Shown here piece after piece: positions 50,160-58,301 of a DNA stretch of 64,000 bases (position 1 is its first letter; the number at the start of each line of letters is the position of its first letter). The stretch is from assembly GCF_030408815.1 (NCBI RefSeq), contig NZ_CP047355.1:1488001-1552000 (forward strand). Reading direction: 5' to 3'. This stretch comes from Corynebacterium freiburgense (GTDB lineage: Bacteria; Actinomycetota; Actinomycetes; Mycobacteriales; Mycobacteriaceae). The position numbers and the translations under genes are program-made. Below the pieces are notes generated by a model. It searched no databases. It had not been told where the DNA came from and saw only the letters and a list, made by a program, of their open reading frames with translations.

Positions 50160-51692
50160 GTGAGCGGCCTATCCCCTGAAAAGCCATATAACCCACTACG
50201 GGACAGCAATGATAAACGCCTACCCCGCATCGCTGGCCCATCTGGCATGGTGATTTTTGGCGTCACCGGCGATCTTGCACGCAAGAAACTCCTGCCGGCG
50301 ATTTATGATCTTGCAAACCGAGGACTCCTTCCTCCAGGTTTTTCACTGGTGGGATACGGTCGCCGCGAATGGTCAAAAACCGAATTCCAAGAGTATGTTC
50401 GTAAAGCCGTAGAAGCCGGTGCCCGCACAGATTTTCGTGAAAATGTTTGGGAGCGCCTTGCCGATGGCATGCGCTTTGTTACCGGAACATTTGATAATGA
50501 TGCTGATTTCGATGCCCTGGCAGAAACCCTTGCCAGCATTGAATCCGCAGCGGGCAACTGGGCATATTATCTTTCTGTACCGCCAGACTTTTTTGCAGAT
50601 GTTTGCCACCAATTACAACGATCCGGACTTGCAGAAAGCAATAATGCTTCCTGGCGCCGCGTAATCATCGAAAAGCCATTTGGTCATGACCTTGAATCCG
50701 CGCGCCACCTTAACCAAATAGTGAACTCGGTCTTCCCGGAATCCTCTGTATTCCGCATCGACCATTACCTTGGCAAAGAAACCGTACAGAATATTATGGC
50801 CCTGCGCTTTGCCAACCAACTTTTCGATCCTTTGTGGAACTCCCACTATATCGATCATGTGCAAATCACCATGGCCGAAGACATTGGCTTGGGTGGCCGT
50901 GCAGGCTACTACGATGGCATTGGTGCCGCCCGCGATGTAATCCAAAACCACTTACTGCAATTGCTTGCCCTCGTGGCCATGGAAGAACCTATCGCCTTTA
51001 CCCCACATGAACTGCAAGCAGAGAAAGTAAAAGTACTTCGGGCAACCACACCCGTGTACCCATTAGCAAAAACCACAGCCCGCGGCCAATATGCAGCTGG
51101 CTGGCAAGGTAGTGAATTTGTACGGGGCCTCCGTGAAGAAGAAGGCTTCGATCCAAAATCCGAAACCGAAACCTTTGCTGCCTGCACACTAGAAATCAAT
51201 TCTCGCCGCTGGGCAGGGGTGCCATTCTATTTGCGAACAGGCAAACGTCTGGGCCGCCGCGTTACCGAAATCGCACTGGTATTTAAGCCAGCACCGCACC
51301 TCCCCTTTGGTGACGGCATGACCGCCTCCCTCGGGCCAAATGCTGTAGTGATTCGTGTGCAACCCGATGAAGGTGTGCTAATGCGCTTCGGCTCCAAGGT
51401 GCCAGGCTCCACCATGGAAGTCCGTGACGTCAATATGGACTTCTCCTATTCCGAATCCTTTACCGAAGAATCCCCCGAAGCCTATGAGCGCCTAATCCTT
51501 GACGCCCTGCTGGATGAATCCAGCCTCTTCCCCACCAATGAAGAAGTTGAGCTGAGCTGGAAGATCCTCGACCCAATCCTGGAATATTGGGCAAAGCATG
51601 GCCGCCCCGAAGATTACGCGGCAGGCACCTGGGGCCCGGAGAGCGCCGATCGTATGCTCGCCCAAGATAACCGCCAGTGGCGGCGCCCATAA
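50160..51692 (+). CDS. zwf: Glucose-6-phosphate 1-dehydrogenase
   Basis: 510 residues. The NADP fold starts VIFGVTGDLARKKLLPAIYDL, and the active site has RIDHYLGKETVQNIMALRFAN, the family signature with its His. The substrate-binding EKPFGHDLESA agrees. It performs the first step of the oxidative pentose phosphate branch. GTG 50160 with GGGAG upstream. OpcA, encoded next, is its activity partner in corynebacteria. Confidence 0.96.
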   Translation: MSGLSPEKPYNPLRDSNDKRLPRIAGPSGMVIFGVTGDLARKKLLPAIYDLANRGLLPPGFSLVGYGRREWSKTEFQEYVRKAVEAGARTDFRENVWERLADGMRFVTGTFDNDADFDALAETLASIESAAGNWAYYLSVPPDFFADVCHQLQRSGLAESNNASWRRVIIEKPFGHDLESARHLNQIVNSVFPESSVFRIDHYLGKETVQNIMALRFANQLFDPLWNSHYIDHVQITMAEDIGLGGRAGYYDGIGAARDVIQNHLLQLLALVAMEEPIAFTPHELQAEKVKVLRATTPVYPLAKTTARGQYAAGWQGSEFVRGLREEEGFDPKSETETFAACTLEINSRRWAGVPFYLRTGKRLGRRVTEIALVFKPAPHLPFGDGMTASLGPNAVVIRVQPDEGVLMRFGSKVPGSTMEVRDVNMDFSYSESFTEESPEAYERLILDALLDESSLFPTNEEVELSWKILDPILEYWAKHGRPEDYAAGTWGPESADRMLAQDNRQWRRP

Positions 51693-51726
51693 TTGGACAC
51701 GAAAATACTTTTTCTGAAAGGCAATC

Positions 51727-52674
51727 ATGATTTTTGATCTCCCCAATACAAATACGCGAGACATTGCCAAACAATTAGTGTCCATCCGGGAAACTGGCAC
51801 CCAGGTAGCCACTGGCCGCGTACTTACCCTCATTGCGGTAGCTCACACCGATGATCCAATCGAACCACTGATTGAAACAATCGCGGAAGCAACGCGCGAA
51901 CACCCTTCACGTGTGCTTTTGCTTATTGCCGGCGATTTAAATGCAAACCCCCAATTGGATGCCCAAATTCGAATGGGTGGCGATGCCGGCGCAGCCGAAA
52001 TCATTATTATTCGGCTCCAAGGTGAAGTGGCAAACCATATGGAGGCAGTAGCAACCCCACTTTTGCTGCCCGATACCCCAATCGTGGCATGGTGGCCTGC
52101 GGTAGCACCCGTCAACCCAACACTTGACCGCATCGGTGGCATTGCGCAACGCCGCATTACCGACGCCCAATACGATCCGCCAGTCGATTCCATCTACCGC
52201 CGCCGCACCCAATACCATCCCGGCGACTCCGACCTTTCATGGTCGCGAATTACGCCATGGCGTGGCATTGTTGCCGCCACCCTCGATCAGCCACCACACG
52301 AAAAGATTATCGACGCCACGGTCTATGGCCCAGCCGATAGCCCCAGCGTTGACCTTGCCGCAGGATGGCTAGCAGACCGCCTCGGCATTACTGTACTGCG
52401 CGAAACCACCGAAGATTGCCAATCAGTAGAGACCAAAGAATGCATTCCGGTTTCACGCATAGAACTCAACCGTGAAGACTCCACAATCTCAATCGAAGTG
52501 CGAGACACCCACACCCTGGCGGTACAAATCCCAGGTCGCGCCGAAGCCCTAGTAGCACTCGGAAAACGCAGCACCGCTGACTGCCTGGCCGAAGAACTCC
52601 GCCACCTTGATGCTGATAAAGCATACGAAAAAGCACTACGTGGGCTTTCCCACGTCCGATACGGAAACCGATAA
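51727..52674 (+). CDS. opcA: Glucose-6-phosphate dehydrogenase assembly protein OpcA
   Basis: 315 residues. The OpcA family is recognised by VATGRVLTLIAVA, HPSRVLLLIAGD, PIVAWWPAVAPVNPTLDRIGGIAQRRITD and DLSWSRITPWRGIVAATLDQPP. In actinobacteria it is needed for full Zwf activity and acts as a redox-linked activator in cyanobacteria. ATG 51727 with GAAAGGC; 34 nt after zwf. Confidence 0.93.
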   Translation: MIFDLPNTNTRDIAKQLVSIRETGTQVATGRVLTLIAVAHTDDPIEPLIETIAEATREHPSRVLLLIAGDLNANPQLDAQIRMGGDAGAAEIIIIRLQGEVANHMEAVATPLLLPDTPIVAWWPAVAPVNPTLDRIGGIAQRRITDAQYDPPVDSIYRRRTQYHPGDSDLSWSRITPWRGIVAATLDQPPHEKIIDATVYGPADSPSVDLAAGWLADRLGITVLRETTEDCQSVETKECIPVSRIELNREDSTISIEVRDTHTLAVQIPGRAEALVALGKRSTADCLAEELRHLDADKAYEKALRGLSHVRYGNR

Positions 52675-52678
52675 ACAC

Positions 52679-53380
52679 ATGGTCACTCTTATTCCAGTTG
52701 CCGACCGCGAAGAACTCACCACCAAAGCGGCCGAACAAACCGCCAAAGTGATAGCCAACGCCCAACAATCAGGCGATGGCTATGCCCGAATTGTGCTTAC
52801 CGGCGGCGGCGCTGGAATAGGAATGCTCCAAAAACTCCGCGAACTCGACGGCATAGATTGGGCCCGCATACATATTTTCTTCGGCGACGAACGCAACGTT
52901 CCTACCGACCACCCGGACTCCAATGAAGGCCAAGCCCGCGCAGCACTACTTGATCACGTCAGCATCCCCCAAGAACATATTCATGGCTGGCGCCTCGGCG
53001 AACTGAGTCTCGACGCCGCCGTCACCGCCTATGCTGGCACCCTCAGCAAATACGCACCCCAAGGCTTTGACCTGCACCTACTTGGCATGGGTGGCGAAGG
53101 ACATATTAATTCCATCTTTCCTCATACCGACGCCGTCCGCGAACAAAATGCCTTGACGCTAGCTGTAACCGACTCCCCGAAACCTCCCGCAGAACGTGCA
53201 ACCCTCACACTTCCCGCAATTGCTCAAGCCGATCACGTTTGGTTACTTGTAAGCGGCGCTGAAAAAGCCGAAGCCGCCTCACACGTAATTGCTGGATCAC
53301 CTGCGGAAGATTGGCCAGCCGCCGGAGCACATGGCCGCGTGGAAACACTACTGATCCTAAGCGAAGATGCCCGCATTTAA
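52679..53380 (+). CDS. pgl: 6-phosphogluconolactonase
   Basis: 233 residues, the usual size. Signatures: RIVLTGGGAGIGMLQKL, ARIHIFFGDERNVPTDHPDSN and FDLHLLGMGGEGHINSIFP (with the conserved Gly-Glu-Gly-His), TLPAIAQADHVWLLVSG. It hydrolyses the product of Zwf. ATG 52679 is 4 nt after the opcA stop; the frame is open earlier, inside opcA. The 3' end overlaps the convergent hypothetical gene by 4 bp. Confidence 0.93.
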   Translation: MVTLIPVADREELTTKAAEQTAKVIANAQQSGDGYARIVLTGGGAGIGMLQKLRELDGIDWARIHIFFGDERNVPTDHPDSNEGQARAALLDHVSIPQEHIHGWRLGELSLDAAVTAYAGTLSKYAPQGFDLHLLGMGGEGHINSIFPHTDAVREQNALTLAVTDSPKPPAERATLTLPAIAQADHVWLLVSGAEKAEAASHVIAGSPAEDWPAAGAHGRVETLLILSEDARI

Positions 53381-53853
53381 CTGGGATCATGTTTTCGGTG
53401 CCGCTCAATCGTATCAACAATATTTGAAATTGATGCCAATGAATGGCCTTTCCGAATGTCCTTCGCTGTGTGCACCCAACTCAGCGGAAACGAAATCTGC
53501 TGCAAATCTGGGGGTGCTACACCAAACTCATACATAATCATCCCAGGATAATCCGGCGGCACCCACGCAATAGTCCAGTTCCAGCCGCATAATCGGACAA
53601 GCCCTTCGCCGAGAAACATGCCGACATGTTGTTGGAATTCTTCATCATCGGATTCCAGCAGCAATCGGTAGAGTTCTTCGACTGTTGCTGCTGACCAATC
53701 AACGTTGCTGAGGCGGAATCCTGCTGGAGGGGTTGCAAACCACTGATCCGTAATGGTCTTTGCTGCTGCTTGGTGCTCAGCTAGTTCAGTGGCGAAGGCT
53801 CGCTCGGCGTCACGGGTAAGAAACTCAAGTGAAGATTCTGGTAGTGCTTGCAT
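53377..53853 (-). CDS. Hypothetical protein
   Basis: 158 residues, soluble, acidic, no signal peptide or TM. It is rich in aromatic and Trp residues in the middle (RLCGWNWTIAWVPPDYPGMIMYEFG). The size, composition and overall look are like small immunity or DUF3806-type proteins, but I cannot assign a family. ATG start; convergent with pgl. Marks the start of the more variable part of the window. Confidence 0.5.
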   Translation of the reverse strand: MQALPESSLEFLTRDAERAFATELAEHQAAAKTITDQWFATPPAGFRLSNVDWSAATVEELYRLLLESDDEEFQQHVGMFLGEGLVRLCGWNWTIAWVPPDYPGMIMYEFGVAPPDLQQISFPLSWVHTAKDIRKGHSLASISNIVDTIERHRKHDPS

Positions 53854-53937
53854 GGGTTATCCCTTCTTCACCGGTTACACCGGAAAATCTAACCGATCAT
53901 ACATTATTTAGAGATATAGAAGAATATCCTAATAACC

Positions 53938-54234
53938 GTGGTTAAATATAGTATGGGCAAAATATATCAAGAAAAGACTAGGAAGATTGTAGCGTATATT
54001 GCAGTAATCTACGGTTGCGGTGTTGTTTTGCTTCCATTTCTGCAAATTGCAAATTTCTTTTGGTACACGCCTCTTTGCTTGTATAGCGGCGCAGCTTTAT
54101 TAGCAATCGGTTTAATCATCCTTGAAAAGCGCGTTCTTATTCTGTCGATTTTCCTTCTACTATGGACTTTTATTGGTCCTTTCTTCTTTCTAATGTTGGA
54201 TACGGTTTTCCTTTCCCCCGGGTATCCCAAATAA
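53938..54234 (+). CDS. Small hypothetical membrane protein
   Basis: 98 residues with three hydrophobic segments (about 18-36, 45-62, 67-86), basic ends and an AT-rich gene. The GTG at 53938 or the ATG at 53950 could be the start; neither has a good ribosome binding site. No family recognised. AT-rich codon use unlike the preceding pentose phosphate genes suggests acquired DNA. Confidence 0.45.
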   Translation: MVKYSMGKIYQEKTRKIVAYIAVIYGCGVVLLPFLQIANFFWYTPLCLYSGAALLAIGLIILEKRVLILSIFLLLWTFIGPFFFLMLDTVFLSPGYPK

Positions 54235-54416
54235 GTAGAGTATATAACAACATACTTATCAAAACCACGTGCTGTAAGCCTCTATCATGAGTTTGATTCA
54301 GGAGCATGCGATGCATTACCAAATCTACATTTCCGCAATAAAGATGTTTCTGTTTTACGGAGTTTTTAGGCGTGGGTGTTTGCCCCACAACCTTGGATTT
54401 TGGGGCTGATTTGGCG

Positions 54417-55733
54417 TTAAAAGGGTGGGTCTTCAGGCGGTTGGTCTGGTGCCGTTCGATGTTGGTTCCGCAGTTCGTGAATGCGGGCGTTATATTGGTC
54501 GAACGTACTACCGAATCGCCCCATGCCGTGTCTAATCGGTGGGTCAGTGTTATCGTCTTGCTTGGTTTTCCTGGAATGTCGCGGTGGCATGGGGATTCCA
54601 GTGAGCCCAGCCAACGGGCCTTCTGGAAGTGTGACTCCAAGATCTCTCTGCTCTTCCCCAACCTTTGGATCGGTGTCTTCCCATTTCACATGCCCATGCG
54701 GGGTGATTTCAGCATGAAGTTTCCGGTCAGTTTTCATATTGTGGTGGTGCCTGCACAAGCAGTGCAAATTTGATAGGCACGTCCAGCCACCAGCTTCAAA
54801 GTTGATCACGTGATCGATATCGCACTGGTCGGCTGACACCATGCAGCCCGGGTAACGGCAGTGCCCATCCCGGAACCGCACTACGGCTTGCAGGATAGGG
54901 CCGGGATCGTGGATATCTTTGCAGATTGCTGCCAGCTTTAAAATATTGCGGTATTTGATCTGCAGTTTCTTGAGCCGCTGCGTGTCTGCATCGGTTTTTG
55001 GTATGCCTACGCTAGCGAGTTCATCGATGGTGATTTCTGCTCCGGGTGTCGCGCGCCCCACGCCAAAGACCGTGACCTTCGTGGCCTCTGCCTCTCCGGT
55101 GAGTAGTTTCACAAAGGCTTCCACATCAGTAATCCGTTCTGAATTGGCATAAGCCTGCACATGCCGGGTGATCATCGCTCCTGCGGTAGCATCCACATCG
55201 GCGGTAATGGTCCACATGCCAGGCTGGGCGCTTTTAGCAGATCGAAAATCTGGGCGTGCCACAGGTTTACCAGTGACGTTACTCTCACGCAGCTCGTGCT
55301 CCAGCAACTTCCGCAGCGCTGTTGCTGAGGGCAAGCGTTGCGCAGGACTGCTTGGGGTGAATTGTCCCACCAATAATGTGTCCAAACGGTGTACCAGCCC
55401 AGCATCCGGCACGGCTGGCAAGTCCTGTAATACCCCCTCTATGGCACACGCCATAGGCACACTCATTAGCCCTTGCCTGAAAGCAACGGTCGACAATTGT
55501 GGAAAATAGGACATTAGCCGGTAGACAAATCCCAGCATCCGCCTGATTGTGTTCCCGGAAGCGACGATGCCATCGGCCTGCAACTGAGCAATAAGTTTAC
55601 CCACGTCAACCCGATCAAAATCCACCGACTGCACTTGATAGCGATAAAACTCAAATTCTTCCCTATTAAGCATTTGGGTGCGGCGGCCGGTGAGATTATC
55701 TTCTGCTTGGATTCGGAAATAAGCAACACCCAT
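54417..55733 (-). CDS. DUF222 / HNH nuclease-domain protein
   Basis: About 438 residues of the actinobacterial DUF222 (13E12-repeat-like) family with a C-terminal HNH domain: CRYPGCMVSADQCDIDHVINFEAGGWTCLSNLHCLCRHHHNMKTD, where the two Cys pairs bind zinc and DH plus HH form the HNH active site. These genes are often multicopy and probably mobile, with unproven cleavage function. The open frame runs to 55784; the ATG at 55733 (AGAGGTGG upstream) or 55754 is the likely start. Confidence 0.82.
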   Translation of the reverse strand: MGVAYFRIQAEDNLTGRRTQMLNREEFEFYRYQVQSVDFDRVDVGKLIAQLQADGIVASGNTIRRMLGFVYRLMSYFPQLSTVAFRQGLMSVPMACAIEGVLQDLPAVPDAGLVHRLDTLLVGQFTPSSPAQRLPSATALRKLLEHELRESNVTGKPVARPDFRSAKSAQPGMWTITADVDATAGAMITRHVQAYANSERITDVEAFVKLLTGEAEATKVTVFGVGRATPGAEITIDELASVGIPKTDADTQRLKKLQIKYRNILKLAAICKDIHDPGPILQAVVRFRDGHCRYPGCMVSADQCDIDHVINFEAGGWTCLSNLHCLCRHHHNMKTDRKLHAEITPHGHVKWEDTDPKVGEEQRDLGVTLPEGPLAGLTGIPMPPRHSRKTKQDDNTDPPIRHGMGRFGSTFDQYNARIHELRNQHRTAPDQPPEDPPF

Positions 55734-56248
55734 CACCAACACACCACCTCTCATGCTTTGCGGAACAACCTCACCGTACAGCACCTATTCTACCCTGAGA
55801 ATGTCCCAACAACAAGAATAAAATCGCAGGTCAAAGGCCGAAAATAAGCTGAGCACGGAGTGGCGTGCTTGATGCCAACAGCACATATAGAGCACCGTCT
55901 ACCGACTACAACTTATCTTCCGTTCGAACCTCAATGGTCACCACACAGCCCCCTACCCCCTGCGCCACCCACATGACAAGCACTGCAGCCACAGCCTGGC
56001 TAAGTGCAGCGAATATCATAAAAACTGCTGCTAGAAGCCTTAAAACCGATTAATAAATTGGCCACCAAATACACTAATTCGGGGGTGTTGAAACAAACCA
56101 CCGCGACCGTGCCGCGGCGTCGAAAAGCAAAAACCAGGGATGCGCGACCATTTCTTAGGATTCCGCCAGCGAGTAGATGAATATCCCAACGCTGGCGCAA
56201 TCCACTGCTGATAAACGACGCCCGGACGCACACCGTTTCTACGAAAGG
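55734..56248. other. Intergenic region
   Basis: About 500 nt without a convincing gene. Two minus-strand frames across 56000-56351 overlap each other and have no start signal. Contains GCGGCGTCGAAAAGCA at 56114-56129, repeated at 61785-61800. Confidence 0.5.
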
Positions 56249-56524
56249 CTACGCTGTGCGGTGGCGACGTTGATAAGTTTGAATACTTTTTGCTAACACG
56301 AGCACCGCGCCGCTTAGCCAAAAGCCTGCCAAAAGTGTTGCGCCGAGACATATCGAGACAGTGAGGTTTACGCCATTTCCAACGACCGAAATATCCGAAC
56401 CTACGAGCAATACATGGAACGTACTGCCTACTACTGCTGTGAAGGTTGAAGTAACGAACGCGACGCCCATAAACAGTAGTGGCAACCCAATAAACCTCGC
56501 CACGTTGACACTGGTTTCAGACAT
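56249..56524 (-). CDS. Small two-TM protein downstream of irtB
   Basis: 91 residues from ATG 56524. Two strong hydrophobic segments (about 10-30, FIGLPLLFMGVAFVTSTFTAVV, and 49-75) and a basic end QTYQRRHRTA. No family recognised. AGGTGAG precedes the start; the longer open frame to 56689 is ignored. It lies 37 nt after irtB on the same strand and may be part of the irt operon, perhaps as an accessory subunit; that is inference only. Confidence 0.5.
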   Translation of the reverse strand: MSETSVNVARFIGLPLLFMGVAFVTSTFTAVVGSTFHVLLVGSDISVVGNGVNLTVSICLGATLLAGFWLSGAVLVLAKSIQTYQRRHRTA

Positions 56525-56561
56525 GCCCAACTCACCTAAAGACCTTGAAGTGACATTAATT

Positions 56562-58301
56562 TTATGTTGGCAGAGCCGGTGTTGACCCGGTAGGAACACT
56601 CCACGATGCGGACTGCCTCCATTCCTGAAGAATCCTCGCATACTCGCCACCTGCGACTTCAAGCTCCGCTGGCATTCCATATTCCGCAACCCTGCCGTCT
56701 TTCATCACAAGCACAACGTCAGCGATTGCCAGTGTAGCGGGCCGGTGAGTCACGATGACCGTGGTGTAGTGCTCGCGAATCCGATCTATTGATTGAACAA
56801 GTGCACGTTCATTTTTGGTATCTAATGCTGAGGTTGCCTCGTCAATAAGAAGGAATCGCGCGGGCTTTGCCAATGCTCGAGCAATGCCCATGCGTTGTCG
56901 TTCGCCACCGGACAGCTGTGCGCCAAGCTCCCCTACCGGCGTATCCCATCCTTGGCTCGAACGTTCGATCATAGGGGTTAGTTGCGCGATATCTGCAAGT
57001 TCATCGAGGCGTTGTTGAGTGATATCTGGATCAATCGCCGCAATATTATCCCGAAGCGTACCTTCGCCAAGTACTGTTTGTTGGAACACGACGGTAGAGT
57101 TCCCGCGGAGATCGCCCGTACTTGCGATAGGCTCTCCGGTTTCATGAAGGCTCATGCTGCCACTCGTAAACGGCAACAATCCGGCCAACGCTTTTACAAG
57201 AGTTGTTTTACCACTCCCCGAGCGACCAATGATTACAGTGACCGTACCTGGGCGCAGTTGCAGATCGACGTCGATAAGCCCATGTGTTCCATCAGGGTAG
57301 GTAACGCACAATTCTTTGGCGGTCACATACGGCGCCGAAGCCAGCGGTTGAACAGGCGAAACCGCGGGCGTATCAATAACTCGCCGCACTTCCTGCAACG
57401 TTCTTTCAATTCCGACCACACCCGCAATCGAACCTGCAATCGTTGTCACATGCTCTACTACCCGCAATAAAATAATCACCAACACCGCCGCAGAAACAGC
57501 ATCGAGGGAACCGTTCTCGTACGCCGCCCATGCCGCAACGCCGAAACCGAGCAACACGATTTGAAGCACAAGGCTAAATAAGAACTGTCCCGGTATTTGC
57601 CATAGCAGGAGTTTGAACACACGTGCCTTTGAATTTTTAATGGCATCAGTGACGAACTTCTGTCCTATTTTGGTGCTGCGCGCCGTGCGCAATGAAGGCT
57701 GCGCCCAAGCGTATTCAAACAGCCGGGTATCCATCTCTTCCACCGCATGACTGAACTCTTGTTCTGAACGAGTTTCGATCTTCATTCCGGACCACAATGC
57801 GATAAGCGCCGCAATTCCACCGAATACTGTAACCACTGCTACAGGCGGCGATATCCACAGCAATCCGATCCCTAGTGCGAATATAAAAACAACGGCTGTG
57901 ATGATCGGTGTAACCATCAGGATAATGCTCGACGTCGCCTCCACTGCCCTGGAAGAAACAAGCGTTCTTAGAGAAGCTATTCGCTTTTGATTCAGTGTTT
58001 CATCCGGCCAGGTCAGCACTGCTTCTGGCATCCGTTGATGAATTATCCGCATCACAAAAACGCCCAATTCAGAGCCTTTTTTCGCAGACGCGATATCCAT
58101 AAACCACACCGAAATAATCAGCGCTAGAAATAGCAGCACCCACCACATCGCATTCCCAGGATTTGGTCCGAATGTATAGCCTAATAGCGGAAATAATGTC
58201 AGTACAGCACATGCTTGCAATACCGCCGAAATAACGGTGAGTGCCACGTAATTCCAGAAGGTGCTACTGCCGCCAGAAATGGCGTAAATGTTTTTTAACA
58301 T
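56562..58301 (-). CDS. irtB: IrtB-type ABC exporter-fold importer subunit
   Basis: 579 residues: an N-terminal six-helix ABC-transporter membrane domain, then an ATPase domain with Walker A IGRSGSGKTTLVKALAG, signature LSGGERQRMGIARALA and Walker B FLLIDEATSALD. IrtB pairs with IrtA to import ferric siderophores in mycobacteria. ATG 58301 has GAGGAG upstream and overlaps the irtA stop by 7 nt (ATGTTAA), implying coupled translation. The siderophore is unknown. Confidence 0.82.
   Translation of the reverse strand: MLKNIYAISGGSSTFWNYVALTVISAVLQACAVLTLFPLLGYTFGPNPGNAMWWVLLFLALIISVWFMDIASAKKGSELGVFVMRIIHQRMPEAVLTWPDETLNQKRIASLRTLVSSRAVEATSSIILMVTPIITAVVFIFALGIGLLWISPPVAVVTVFGGIAALIALWSGMKIETRSEQEFSHAVEEMDTRLFEYAWAQPSLRTARSTKIGQKFVTDAIKNSKARVFKLLLWQIPGQFLFSLVLQIVLLGFGVAAWAAYENGSLDAVSAAVLVIILLRVVEHVTTIAGSIAGVVGIERTLQEVRRVIDTPAVSPVQPLASAPYVTAKELCVTYPDGTHGLIDVDLQLRPGTVTVIIGRSGSGKTTLVKALAGLLPFTSGSMSLHETGEPIASTGDLRGNSTVVFQQTVLGEGTLRDNIAAIDPDITQQRLDELADIAQLTPMIERSSQGWDTPVGELGAQLSGGERQRMGIARALAKPARFLLIDEATSALDTKNERALVQSIDRIREHYTTVIVTHRPATLAIADVVLVMKDGRVAEYGMPAELEVAGGEYARILQEWRQSASWSVPTGSTPALPT

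Noticed and set aside
56000..56351. Two overlapping minus-strand frames in the spacer before the two-TM gene
   Set aside because: They overlap each other and lack start signals and family resemblance; treated as non-coding.
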